Of a stretch of 64,000 nucleotides of DNA, positions 17,830-26,168 are shown in pieces; positions within the stretch are counted from its first letter, which is position 1, and every line of letters starts with the position of its first letter. Source of the DNA: Nocardioides deserti (GTDB lineage Bacteria; Actinomycetota; Actinomycetes; Propionibacteriales; Nocardioidaceae); assembly GCF_014266025.1 (NCBI RefSeq), contig NZ_JACMYC010000007.1, forward strand, positions 62,001 to 126,000, given 5' to 3'. A program made the position numbers and the translations under genes. Below the pieces are notes generated by a model. The model was not told the DNA's origin. It ran no database searches and was given only the letters and a program-made list of their open reading frames with translations.

Positions 17830-19101
17830 ATGAATCGGCGCCTCGGTCGATCTCTCGGCCTCCTGCTCGCCACCAGCGTCCTCACCATCGCCCCCACCGC
17901 GCCCGGCACCGCGGCGCCAGCCCCGGAGAACCCCGGCGCCTGGCCCGCCCTGGCGCAGCGGCTCCAGCCGATCATCGACGACGCGAAGGACGAGGGCGTG
18001 GCCCTCGGCCTGTTCGTCTCCGACCTCAGCGGCGGGGCGCTCGGCGGGCAGACGCTCTACCTCGGCAAGCAGGACCGCTACACCACCGCTAGCACGATCA
18101 AGCTCTCGCTCGCCGCGACGGTGATGAGCCAGGTCGAGTCCGGGGCGCTGACCCTGGACGACGAGGCCACCATCACCGAGCCGGAGGTCGTCGGCGGGTC
18201 CGGCGTGCTGAAGGACCGGCCGCGGCCGATCACCACGACCGTCGGCGAGATGCTCGACCTGATGATCACCGTCAGCGACAACACCGCGACCAACAAGCTG
18301 GTCGACGTGGTCGGCGGGTTCGACCCCATCAACGCGCTCGCCGAGGGCGCCGGGATCGCGAAGGAGGACCTGCACTTCGGCCGCAAGATGTTCGGCGCCG
18401 TCGTCCTCCCCGACGGCGACCTGTGGGCCACGCCGTACGGCTACCAGCAGCTGCTCGACCTCTACTGGAGCTCCTACCAGGGCCGCCCGGCGGCCGGTTT
18501 CGTCGACCGTGGCAGCGCCCGCCACATCCTGGGGCTGATGCGCAAGCAGCAGGTCAAGACCAAGCTCGGCGCGGTGGTCCCCGGCCGGCTCCTCGCCCAC
18601 AAGACCGGCGAGAACGCGACCGTCAGCCACGACCTCGGGTTCCTCATGCTGTCCGGCCGCGAGGTGGGCATCGGCGTCTTCACTCAGAACGACGGCGGGT
18701 ACGTCGGGGACGCGTGGTACGACGCCGCGGACCCGTTCGTCCACCAGGTCGCCGCGGTCGTCTACGACCACGTGCTGCACGCCGAGACCCCGGCCGCACC
18801 GGAGGCCGCCCTGCCCACGACGGCGTCGCTCCACCTTCCGAGGACGCGGGTCGCCCACGGCCACAGCGACGTGCGGCTGACCGTGCGGGTGCGCGCCGCG
18901 GCGACCCCGCGCGGGGCGGTCGTCATCCGCGACGGCGGACGCGTGCTCGCCACGAAGCGGCTGGTGGCCGGCCGGGCGACGTACCGCCTGCCCAGCACGC
19001 TGGTGCGCGGACCGCACCGGCTGCGGGCCCGCTACGTGCCGGCCGACCCGGCGGCGTACACGCCCTCGACGTCCGCCGTGGTGGTGCTCCGGGTCCGCTG
19101 A
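17830..19101 (+). CDS. Secreted serine hydrolase of class A beta-lactamase fold with C-terminal Ig-like domain
   Basis: A 423-residue protein with a Sec signal peptide (cleavage near TAAPAP, about residue 30). The active-site motifs are in order: S88-T-I-K91, S149-D-N151 and K258-T-G260-E. The usual class A Glu166 loop (E-x-x-L-N) is not recognisable, so it may be a DD-peptidase-like or non-lactamase serine hydrolase. Residues from about 330 form a separate beta-rich domain (RTRVAHGHSDVRLTVRV to the end) resembling bacterial Ig-like repeats. It acts outside the membrane. It is preceded by a weak GAAAGGA ribosome site. Confidence 0.8.
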   Translation: MNRRLGRSLGLLLATSVLTIAPTAPGTAAPAPENPGAWPALAQRLQPIIDDAKDEGVALGLFVSDLSGGALGGQTLYLGKQDRYTTASTIKLSLAATVMSQVESGALTLDDEATITEPEVVGGSGVLKDRPRPITTTVGEMLDLMITVSDNTATNKLVDVVGGFDPINALAEGAGIAKEDLHFGRKMFGAVVLPDGDLWATPYGYQQLLDLYWSSYQGRPAAGFVDRGSARHILGLMRKQQVKTKLGAVVPGRLLAHKTGENATVSHDLGFLMLSGREVGIGVFTQNDGGYVGDAWYDAADPFVHQVAAVVYDHVLHAETPAAPEAALPTTASLHLPRTRVAHGHSDVRLTVRVRAAATPRGAVVIRDGGRVLATKRLVAGRATYRLPSTLVRGPHRLRARYVPADPAAYTPSTSAVVVLRVR

Positions 19102-19124
19102 GCTGGACGCCCCCGGACATGCAA

Positions 19125-19180
19125 GACGCCTCGTGCTGCCAGGAGTGCGCCGGAGCGCACGCTGGGCAGCACGAGGCGTC
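19125..19180. terminator. Bidirectional terminator between convergent genes
   Basis: The outer stem GACGCCTCGTGCTGCC pairs with GGCAGCACGAGGCGTC. The loop holds a second hairpin, GTGCGC-CGGA-GCGCAC. It lies between the serine hydrolase and the SDR gene. Confidence 0.8.
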
Positions 19181-19197
19181 GTCCGCGAGGCGTCAGG

Positions 19198-19974
19198 TCA
19201 CTTGGGAGGCATCCGGATGCCGCCGTCGACGCGGATGGTCTCGGCGTTCATGTAGGAGTTGGTCAGGCACTCCATGACCATGGAGGCCAGCTCGTCGGGG
19301 GTGCCGAGGCGCTTGGGGAACAGCACGCTCTCGCCCAGCTTGGCCTTGAACGCCTCCGCACCCTCGCCCTCGCCGTAGATCGGGGTCTCGATGAGGCCCG
19401 GGGCGACGGTGTTGAGGCGGATCGCGGCGGCGGAGAGGTCGCGGGCGACCGGGAGGGTCATGCCGACGACGCCGCCCTTGGAGGCGGAGTACGACGCCTG
19501 GCCGATCTGGCCGTCGAACGCTGCGACCGACGCGAGGTTGACGATCGCGCCGCGCTCGCCGGTCTCGGTCGGGTCCTGGGTGCTCATCACCGTCGCGGCC
19601 TGGCGGACCACGTCGAAGGTGCCGACCAGGTTGATCGCGACGACCTTCTTGAACGCGTCGAGGTCGTGGGCCGACTCGAGCGTGCCGTCACGGCCGATGG
19701 TGCGCGAGGCCCAGCCGATGCCGGCGGAGTTCACGACCGCGCGCAGCGGGGCGATCTCGGCGGCGGCGCGCACGGCGCCGGCGATCTGCTCGGTGTCGGT
19801 CACGTCGACGCGGGCGAAGACCCCGCCGATCTCCTGGGCGAGGGCCTCGCCCTTGTCGGCCTGGAGGTCGGCGACGACCACGACGGCACCGCGGGCGGCG
19901 AGCTGGCGGGCGCAGGCAGCGCCGATGCCCGACGCTCCGCCCGTGACGATGGCACTGGCTCCGTTGAGTTCCAT
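19198..19974 (-). CDS. SDR-family oxidoreductase (3-hydroxyacyl-CoA dehydrogenase-like)
   Basis: A 258-residue classical short-chain dehydrogenase. The cofactor motif TGGASGIG is at about residues 11-18, DLQADK after beta-2 suggests NAD preference, NSAGIG is present, and the catalytic Y-S-A-S-K is near residue 160. The C-terminal VDGGIRMPPK is typical. The pattern (LKGRGAIVNLASVAAFDGQIGQ-like) resembles type II 3-hydroxyacyl-CoA dehydrogenases. It sits alone between dapF and a terminator. Confidence 0.85.
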   Translation of the reverse strand: MELNGASAIVTGGASGIGAACARQLAARGAVVVVADLQADKGEALAQEIGGVFARVDVTDTEQIAGAVRAAAEIAPLRAVVNSAGIGWASRTIGRDGTLESAHDLDAFKKVVAINLVGTFDVVRQAATVMSTQDPTETGERGAIVNLASVAAFDGQIGQASYSASKGGVVGMTLPVARDLSAAAIRLNTVAPGLIETPIYGEGEGAEAFKAKLGESVLFPKRLGTPDELASMVMECLTNSYMNAETIRVDGGIRMPPK

Positions 19975-20002
19975 GCAGCGGACTGTAGTGGCCCGCCGTC
20001 CC

Positions 20003-20881
20003 TCACAGGGCGGTGGTTCCGCGGGCGACCACGACCGCCGGACCGGTCATCAGCACCCGGTCGTCGGCGGTCCAGCTGATCTCCAGCGTGCCGCCGGGGA
20101 GGTCGATGCGGTACGTCGCGTCGCCGGCCTCGCCGGTGTCGCTCGCGTCCGGGCGGCGTCCGTCGGCCAGCGCGGTGGCGACCGCGACCGCGCACGCACC
20201 CGTGCCGCACGACCGGGTCTCGCCGGACCCGCGCTCGTGGACCCGCATCGCGACGTGGCCGGCGCCGCGCCGCTGGACGAACTCCACGTTGACCCCGTGC
20301 GGGTAGACCGCCCGGTCGTACGCCGGCTCCTCCGCCAGCGCCCCCACCGGTCCGTCGGCCGCGAGCGACTCGCCGTCGCCGAGGAACGCCACCGCGTGCG
20401 GGTTGCCCATGTCGACGTGGGTCGCCGCCCAGCGGGCCGGCCCGACGGCCACCTCAGTGTCCCCGAGCAGCCGCGGGCGGCCCATGTCGACGGTGATCCG
20501 GTCGCCGTCGACCTCGATCACCTTGACGCCGGCGCGGGTGCCGACCGGGATCGGCCGGCCGGGCTCGACCAGGCCCTCCTCGAGCAGGTGCCGGGCGAAG
20601 ACGCGCACGCCGTTGCCGCACATCTCCGAGAGCGAGCCGTCGCTGTTGCGGTAGTCCATGAACCACTCGGCCTCGCGCGGGTCCGCGTGCTCGCGCGCCG
20701 CGGCGTACGCCTCGGTCCGCACGACGCGCAGGACCCCGTCGCCACCGATGCCGGCCCGCCGGTCGCACAGCCGGGCGACGCGGGCCGGGTCGAGGTCGCC
20801 GTGGACCGTGCCGTCGTGGTCGGGCAGGAGCACGAAGTCGTTCTCGGTGCCGTGCCCCTTGAGGAACGGGTACTCACTCAT
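20003..20881 (-). CDS. dapF: Diaminopimelate epimerase
   Basis: A 292-residue enzyme interconverting LL- and meso-diaminopimelate for lysine and peptidoglycan. Both catalytic cysteines are visible: SEMCGNGVRVFA and ETRSCGTGACAVA. The N-terminal FLKGHGTENDFVLLPD is the family signature. The 3' end of the upstream PPOX-family gene overlaps its start by eight bases. It is part of the conserved miaA-dapF-hflX order. Confidence 0.96.
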   Translation of the reverse strand: MSEYPFLKGHGTENDFVLLPDHDGTVHGDLDPARVARLCDRRAGIGGDGVLRVVRTEAYAAAREHADPREAEWFMDYRNSDGSLSEMCGNGVRVFARHLLEEGLVEPGRPIPVGTRAGVKVIEVDGDRITVDMGRPRLLGDTEVAVGPARWAATHVDMGNPHAVAFLGDGESLAADGPVGALAEEPAYDRAVYPHGVNVEFVQRRGAGHVAMRVHERGSGETRSCGTGACAVAVATALADGRRPDASDTGEAGDATYRIDLPGGTLEISWTADDRVLMTGPAVVVARGTTAL

Positions 20882-21560
20882 AGAGCGACTTCCCGTAGTT
20901 CTCGGGCTTGTAGTAGTCGTCGAGCTGCGCGACGTCCATGCCGTTGGCCTCGACCTCCTTGGCGATGAGCGCCCGGCGCGGCACCGTCGCCTCGGGGTCC
21001 CAGGTCTCAGGCTGCCACAGGCCGCTGCGCAGGAACGCCTTCGCGCAGTGGAAGAACAGGTCCTCGATGTCCACCACGACCGCGAGCAGCGGCCGGTGCC
21101 CCTTGACGACCAGCTCGTCGAACCACGGCGCGTCGCTGACCAGCCGTGCGCGGCCGTTGATGCGCAGCGTGTCGCCGCGGCCGGGGATGAAGAAGTTCAG
21201 CCCGACGTGCGGGTTGGTGAGGATGTTGCGGTAGCCGTCCGCCCGTCGGTTGCCCGGCCGCTCCGCAAGGGCGATCGTCCGGTCGTCGATGACGTGGACC
21301 AGCTGGCCGGCCGGGTCGCCCTTGGGCGAGGCGTCGCAGCGGCCGTCGGCGTCGCTGGTCGCCATCACGCAGAACGGCGTCGCCGCCAGCCAGGCCCGGT
21401 CGACCGGCAGCAGAGAGGGTCGCGCCTTGTTGACCGCCCGATCGTTCGGCTCGCCCAGCAGCGCGACGAGCTGCTCGACGGTGGTGATCTCAGCGGTGGT
21501 GATCTCAGCGGTGGTCTCGACTGGCGTCTCGGGGGCGCGTGCGGCGACGGTCTCGGTCAC
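20874..21560 (-). CDS. Pyridoxamine 5'-phosphate oxidase-family flavoprotein (MSMEG_1061-like)
   Basis: A 228-residue protein of the split-barrel flavin-binding fold. Blocks are FCVMATSDADGRCDASPKGDPAG, DDRTIALAERPGNRRADGYRNILTNPHVGLNFFIPGRGDTLRINGRA, and a C-terminal RSGLWQPETW. It probably binds FMN or F420 and reduces a small molecule. The N-terminus (VTETVAARAPETPVETTAEI) contains a five-residue tandem repeat from duplicated DNA. The GTG at 21560 is the best start; the longer upstream frame is antisense to ggt. It overlaps dapF. Confidence 0.8.
   Translation of the reverse strand: MTETVAARAPETPVETTAEITTAEITTVEQLVALLGEPNDRAVNKARPSLLPVDRAWLAATPFCVMATSDADGRCDASPKGDPAGQLVHVIDDRTIALAERPGNRRADGYRNILTNPHVGLNFFIPGRGDTLRINGRARLVSDAPWFDELVVKGHRPLLAVVVDIEDLFFHCAKAFLRSGLWQPETWDPEATVPRRALIAKEVEANGMDVAQLDDYYKPENYGKSLYE
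21480..21515. repeat. 15-base tandem repeat in the N-terminal coding region of the PPOX gene
   Basis: The unit GGTGGTGATCTCAGC occurs twice in full, followed by a partial third. In frame it encodes repeated TTAEI, so copy-number change would keep the frame. Confidence 0.7.
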
Positions 21561-21604
21561 GTGCCCACGGTAGTGCCCGCGACCGAGGCCGGGCGCCCGC
21601 GTTT

Positions 21605-23437
21605 TCAGGGCGTCCGCGGCCGGACCACGCCGGCGGAGCCCCCTCCCCGGCGCGCCGGCTCGGCTGCGGCGGTCAGCAGCCCGCCGGGGCCGATCTCGAT
21701 CGCGGCCGCCGCACCGATCTCCGCGGCACTGGTCAGCGCGTCGCCGGCCGGCGCGAGCTCGTGGCCGTACGCCTCGAGCAGTGGCCCGTAGGCGTCGATG
21801 AACTCCGGCTCGGCCGTCACCGCGGCGGTGTTGCGCTGCGAGGCGCGCGGCGCGGCCACCGCCTCGGCGATGCTCCGGCCCCGGTCGAAGCGCTCGACCA
21901 GGATCTGCAGCACGGTCGTGATGATCGTCGAGCCGCCGGGCGAACCGACCGCGAGCACAGGCTTCCCGTCGCGGAGCACGATCGTCGGCGACATCGAGCT
22001 GCGCGGCCGCTTGCCCGGCTGGATCCGGTTCGGGTCCTCGGGGTCGGGCACGGCGGTGAAGTCGGTCAGCTCGTTGTTGAGCAGGAAGCCGCGACCCGGC
22101 ACGACGATCCCCGAGCCACCGGTCTGCTCGATGGTCAGCGTGTACGACACGACGTCGCCCCAGCGGTCGACGACGCTCAGATGGGTGGTCTCGACGTTCT
22201 CGGTGTCGGGCGCCTCGACCGGCTCGGCCTCGTCGCCGGTGGCACACTCCCCGTCGTAGGACGTCACGTCGCCGGGCTCGACCGGCTTGGTGGCGGCCCG
22301 GGTCGGGTCGATCGTGCAGTCGCGCTCGGCGGCGAAGGTCGGCGAGAGCAGGTCGGCGAGCGGGACGTCGACGTACGCCGGGTCCCCGACGTACACCCCT
22401 CGGTCGGCGAAAGCCCGCGCGCTCGCCTCGAGGTAGAGGTGCAGCGCCTGGGCGTCGTCCATCGCGGCGAGGTCGTGGCGCTCGAGGATCTCCAGCGCCT
22501 CGCCGACGGTCGAGCCGCCGCTGGAGGACGGCGCCATGCCGTGGACGTCCAGCCCGCGGTAGCTCGTGCGGGTCGCGGCCTGGTTCTTGACGCGGTAGCC
22601 GCGCAGGTCCTTCTTGGTCAGGTAGCCGGTCGGCACGGGCAGGTCGGTCCGGCCGCTGAGCGGCGGCTTGCGGACCGCCTTGACGATCTCCGCGCCGATC
22701 GCGCCGCGGTAGAACGGCTTCAGGCCGTCCTTGCGGACGAGGTCGTAGGTGCGGGCGAGGTCGGGGTTGCGGAACCGCGTGCCGACGGTGGGCAGCTTCC
22801 CGCCGCGCAGGAACAGCCGCTTGGACGAGGTGAAGGTGCGGAACCGTTCCCGGTTGTCCTTCGTCTGCTGGCGGAACGTCTCGTCGACGACGAAGCCCCT
22901 GCGCGCCAGCGCGGCGGGCCGGCCGAGCACCTGCCTCAGCGATCGGCTACCCCACCGGTCGAGCGCACGCTTCCAGGTGGCGAGCGTGCCCGGCGTGCCG
23001 ACGCTGACGCCGCTGGTGACCAGGTCAGGGGTGAACGGGTAGGGCTCGCCGGTCGCCGGGTCAAGGAACGCGTCGGCCGGGATGCCGCGCGGGGCGGTCT
23101 CGCGGCCGTCGATGGTCGCGACCTTCCCGGTCGAGGCGTCGTAGTGGACGAAGTAGCCGCCCCCGCCGATGCCGGCGCTGTAGGGCTCGGTGACGCCGAG
23201 CGCGGCCGCCGTGGCGACCGCCGCGTCGACGGCGTTGCCGCCGGAGCGGAGCACCGCGAGCCCGATCCGGGTGGCGTCCGGGTCGACCGAGCTGACCGCC
23301 CCACCGGTGCCCGTCGCCACCGGCACCTTCGGGGGCACCGGCGCGGCTGCGGCGGGCGGGGCGCCCGGCAGCGCGACGAGGGCCGGCGCGACCAGGGCGA
23401 GGACGGGGACGGCTCGGACGATGGAGAGACGGCGCAT
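21605..23437 (-). CDS. ggt: Gamma-glutamyltransferase (secreted)
   Basis: A 610-residue Ntn-hydrolase with a signal peptide (MRRLSIVRAVPVLALVAPALV..., cleavage near AAAAP). The autoprocessing and catalytic Thr is in ENVETTHLSVVDRWGD, equivalent to Thr391 of the E. coli enzyme. The substrate loop RPRSSMSPTIVLRDGKP and oxyanion GSPGGSTI are present. It cleaves gamma-glutamyl bonds of glutathione-like peptides outside the membrane. The start at 23437 is chosen because it begins the signal peptide; the frame is open further upstream without such a signal. Confidence 0.93.
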   Translation of the reverse strand: MRRLSIVRAVPVLALVAPALVALPGAPPAAAAPVPPKVPVATGTGGAVSSVDPDATRIGLAVLRSGGNAVDAAVATAAALGVTEPYSAGIGGGGYFVHYDASTGKVATIDGRETAPRGIPADAFLDPATGEPYPFTPDLVTSGVSVGTPGTLATWKRALDRWGSRSLRQVLGRPAALARRGFVVDETFRQQTKDNRERFRTFTSSKRLFLRGGKLPTVGTRFRNPDLARTYDLVRKDGLKPFYRGAIGAEIVKAVRKPPLSGRTDLPVPTGYLTKKDLRGYRVKNQAATRTSYRGLDVHGMAPSSSGGSTVGEALEILERHDLAAMDDAQALHLYLEASARAFADRGVYVGDPAYVDVPLADLLSPTFAAERDCTIDPTRAATKPVEPGDVTSYDGECATGDEAEPVEAPDTENVETTHLSVVDRWGDVVSYTLTIEQTGGSGIVVPGRGFLLNNELTDFTAVPDPEDPNRIQPGKRPRSSMSPTIVLRDGKPVLAVGSPGGSTIITTVLQILVERFDRGRSIAEAVAAPRASQRNTAAVTAEPEFIDAYGPLLEAYGHELAPAGDALTSAAEIGAAAAIEIGPGGLLTAAAEPARRGGGSAGVVRPRTP

Positions 23438-23571
23438 GGGTTCCTCCCGAGAGATCCGCGGACGAGGCGGTCCGATCACTGTGGACCCGGCCGCCGACAG
23501 TTGTCGAGGTGCCCGCTCCAGCTCGTCCCAGGCAGGCGATCCCCGGCAGCCGTCCTCAGGCAGGCCGTCGT

Positions 23572-23639
23572 CGGGGTAGTAACGGACGTTCTTGACCTCC
23601 ACGAGGTCGGGACGGACGTTCCTGACCGTTACTACCCCG
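23572..23639. repeat. 68-base nested palindrome downstream of the DHFR-like gene
   Basis: The outer arms CGGGGTAGTAACGG and CCGTTACTACCCCG pair perfectly over 14 bases. Inside is a second perfect hairpin, GACCTC-CAC-GAGGTC (23594-23608), flanked by direct repeats GGACGTTC(T/C)TGACC. The GTAACGG(A)ACGTTC part resembles the ends of the family A repeats at 12260 and 34347. It lies five bases after the DHFR-like stop and may terminate that transcript. Confidence 0.7.
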
Positions 23640-23644
23640 GCCGG

Positions 23645-24187
23645 CTACGAGCGAGCACCCACGACGTCGTACGTCGCGCAGAGGAACGCACCGTTGCGCC
23701 CGTGCGAGGTGAGCCGCAGGTCGAGCCGTCGCGGGAGCAGCGGCCGGCCCGCGCCGAGGGTCACGGGCGCGATCGACACCAGCACCTCGTCGAGCAGCCC
23801 GGCGTCGGCCAGCTGGCCGGCGAGGTCGCCGCCGCCGACGACCCACACGTCCTTGCCGGCGGCCGCCTCGACCATCGCGGCGTGCACCTCGCGCACGTCG
23901 CCCGAGGCGATGGTGACGGTGTCGGCGACCGGGGCGAGGTCGCGGTGCGTCATCACCCAGGTCGGCTGCGTGTAGGACCACCGCTCGCCGGTCGCGGCGT
24001 TGTGGTCGAGCAACCACTGGTACGTCGTCGCGCCCATGAGCAGGGCACCGATGCCGCCGATGAACGCGCCGTAGTCGAGCATCCCGCCCTCCTCGAGCGG
24101 CTGGCTCAGCAGCCAGTCGAGCGAGTCGTGCTCGTCGGCCAGGAAACCGTCGAGCGTGGTGGCGGTGTAGTAGACGGTCCTCGTCAT
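23645..24187 (-). CDS. Dihydrofolate reductase-family protein (RibD C-terminal-like)
   Basis: A 180-residue protein of the DHFR/RibD reductase fold: VYYTATTLDGFLADE at the N-terminus, LLMGATTYQWLLDH, KDVWVVGGGDLAGQLADAGLLDEVLVSIAPVTLGAGRPLL. Such actinobacterial proteins bind NADPH, but their substrates are mostly unknown and they are not the housekeeping folate enzyme. The start at 24187 overlaps the stop of the upstream AraC-type gene (ATGA), indicating co-translation. Confidence 0.85.
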   Translation of the reverse strand: MTRTVYYTATTLDGFLADEHDSLDWLLSQPLEEGGMLDYGAFIGGIGALLMGATTYQWLLDHNAATGERWSYTQPTWVMTHRDLAPVADTVTIASGDVREVHAAMVEAAAGKDVWVVGGGDLAGQLADAGLLDEVLVSIAPVTLGAGRPLLPRRLDLRLTSHGRNGAFLCATYDVVGARS

Positions 24188-25113
24188 CGGTCGCTCCTCG
24201 TCCTGCTCCACATGATCGGGTCGCCGTGGTCCACCGCGGCGCCGAGCGTCCGCAGCAGCATCCGGGCGAGCTGGCGGCGGTGCGCGGCGTACGTCAGCAC
24301 GTGCCCGACGACCTCGCCCAGCAGGAAGCTCTCGGGCGGCTCGCAGAGCGCGTCGACCAGTCGGTCGCCCCACGCACCACGGCGGTCCACGTCGCGCACC
24401 ATCGCCAGCCACCGCGGCGCGACCGCGTCGTGCCGCTCCAGCAGCCGCGGCAGGTCGCCGTCGCCGCGGGCGGGGCTGTCGAGGCCCTCGATCGCGGCGA
24501 GCCAGACCTCCTTGGCGTGGACGTGGTTCTCCAGCACCGCCGCCAGCGACGCCTCCTCGCCGTCCCACGCGAGCACCCGGTTGCCGGGCAGCAGCACGCG
24601 CTCGCGCTCCTCGCGCGCCCGTCCCTTCGCCACGTCGAGCAACGCGCGGGTGTCGTCGAGGTCGTGCCGCACCAGCTGCTCGGTGACCGGGTCACCGGCG
24701 GGACCGCCCGCCTCGCCGGCGTCGACCCACAACGACGTCGGCGGGTGGAAGTGGATGCCGTTCGGGGCCGGCAGCCAGTGGTCGCGCGGCCCGCCCGCGC
24801 GCACGGCCGACGGCGGCTCGCCGTACGCCTTGGCGAAGGCCCGGCTGAACCCCTCGACGCTCTCGTAGCCCGCCGCGAACGCCGCCTCCGTCACGCTCGT
24901 CCCACGTCGCAGCCGCCAGGCCGCGCGCTCCAGCTCGACCCGTCGGCGCATCGCCACCGGCGGCTCGCCGGCGTCGCGGCGCAGCCGGTGGGCGAAGTGG
25001 TACGGCGAGGCGTAGGCGTCCTCGGCCATCTCGCCGAGCGTCCGGTTGTCCTCGTCGAGCACCGCGTCGAGGACCTCGCGCAACCGGTCGCGTCCGCTCA
25101 GGTTCTCCACCAT
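24184..25113 (-). CDS. AraC-type HTH regulator fused to a DinB-like domain
   Basis: A 309-residue protein. The N-terminal AraC/XylS double helix-turn-helix (about residues 10-105; YASPYHFAHRLRRDAGEPP and AFAAGYESVEGFSRAFAKAYGEPPS) is followed by a linker and a helical C-terminal region. That region (LENHVHAKEVWLAAIEGL..., LGEVVGHVLTYAAHRRQLARMLL) has the His spacing of DinB/DUF664 metal-binding bundles. The HTH being N-terminal is unusual for AraC. It probably senses a ligand or metal and regulates its coupled DHFR-like partner. The start at 25113 begins the HTH directly. Confidence 0.8.
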   Translation of the reverse strand: MVENLSGRDRLREVLDAVLDEDNRTLGEMAEDAYASPYHFAHRLRRDAGEPPVAMRRRVELERAAWRLRRGTSVTEAAFAAGYESVEGFSRAFAKAYGEPPSAVRAGGPRDHWLPAPNGIHFHPPTSLWVDAGEAGGPAGDPVTEQLVRHDLDDTRALLDVAKGRAREERERVLLPGNRVLAWDGEEASLAAVLENHVHAKEVWLAAIEGLDSPARGDGDLPRLLERHDAVAPRWLAMVRDVDRRGAWGDRLVDALCEPPESFLLGEVVGHVLTYAAHRRQLARMLLRTLGAAVDHGDPIMWSRTRSDR

Positions 25114-25166
25114 GCCGACCAGTCTGGCCGCGCGCGGCCGTCCTCCGCCCGACCGTTCTTGCGCAC

Positions 25167-26168
25167 CTACGGCTGGGCGGCGTCGACGGCCGCCCGGAGC
25201 AGCAGGATCCCGAACCCGGTCACCCCGCGGGCCCGGGCGGACAGCACGACCACGGAGACGCCGCGGTCGGGGCGGGAGCCGACGAAGGACCGGTAGCCGC
25301 CGGTGCCGCCGTCGTGGAACAGCATCCCGTCCGGCGCGAGCAGCCAGCCGAGCCCGACCGTCGCCGGGCCGACGCGCCCGGCGCGGTGCTGCGGGGCGCG
25401 CGCGTCGGCGGCGGCCGCCGCGAGCGGCCCGTCGTACGCCGTGTCGAACGCGCCGACGTAGCGCGTCAGGTCCGCGGCGGTCGAGACGACGCCGCCGGCG
25501 CCGGCGAGCAGCGCGAGGTCCCACCGCCCGGCGGGGCGGCCGCGCCAGCCGTGCCCGGGCGCGAGCCGGTGCTCCTGCCCGGCCGGCAGTGCGACGCCGG
25601 TGTCGGCGAGGCCGAGCGGTCCGGCGAGGCGGTCGGCGAGGAGCGTGGCGTAGTCGGTGCCGGCCGCGCGGGCGAGCGCCCAGCCCAGCAGGCCGCCGCC
25701 GAGGTTGGAGTAGCCGAACCGACGGCCGGGCTCGACGCGGGGCCGGGTCGCGAGCACCGCCGCGGACAGCGTCGCCTCGTCGTAGCGCGCGTAGGGGTCG
25801 TGCCGCTCGCTCGTCAGCCCGGGCCACAGCGACCCCTTCGGCAGCCGGGGCAGGCCGGAGTGGTGGGTGGCGAGGTCGCGCAGCGTGATCGGCCGGCCCT
25901 TCACCGGCGGCGCGACCGGCAGGTGGGCGGCGACGGGGTCGTCGAGCCCGACCACGCCGTCCCGCGCCAGGTCGGCGAGCAGCAGCGCGGTCATCGTCTT
26001 GGTGACCGAGCCGATCTCGAGGATCGACGCGGGACCGTCGGGCAGCTCGCCACGGGAGTGGTACGCCGTGCCCGCCGGCGTGCGGACGGCGACGACGAGG
26101 CCGGTGCCGTCGTCGGTCCGGCGGTCCAGCACCTCCTCGACGCTCGGGGTCGGACGCCTGCGGCTCAT
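25167..26168 (-). CDS. Serine hydrolase, class C beta-lactamase family
   Basis: A 333-residue protein. Catalytic S54-V-T-K57, the Tyr motif Y-S-N (RFGYSNLGGGLLGW) and the third motif HDGGTGGYRS in place of K-T-G are all present. No signal peptide is evident, so it is probably cytoplasmic. Family members are esterases, DD-peptidases or beta-lactamases; the substrate is unknown. Its start overlaps the miaA stop by four bases, so it is expressed with miaA. Confidence 0.85.
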   Translation of the reverse strand: MSRRRPTPSVEEVLDRRTDDGTGLVVAVRTPAGTAYHSRGELPDGPASILEIGSVTKTMTALLLADLARDGVVGLDDPVAAHLPVAPPVKGRPITLRDLATHHSGLPRLPKGSLWPGLTSERHDPYARYDEATLSAAVLATRPRVEPGRRFGYSNLGGGLLGWALARAAGTDYATLLADRLAGPLGLADTGVALPAGQEHRLAPGHGWRGRPAGRWDLALLAGAGGVVSTAADLTRYVGAFDTAYDGPLAAAAADARAPQHRAGRVGPATVGLGWLLAPDGMLFHDGGTGGYRSFVGSRPDRGVSVVVLSARARGVTGFGILLLRAAVDAAQP

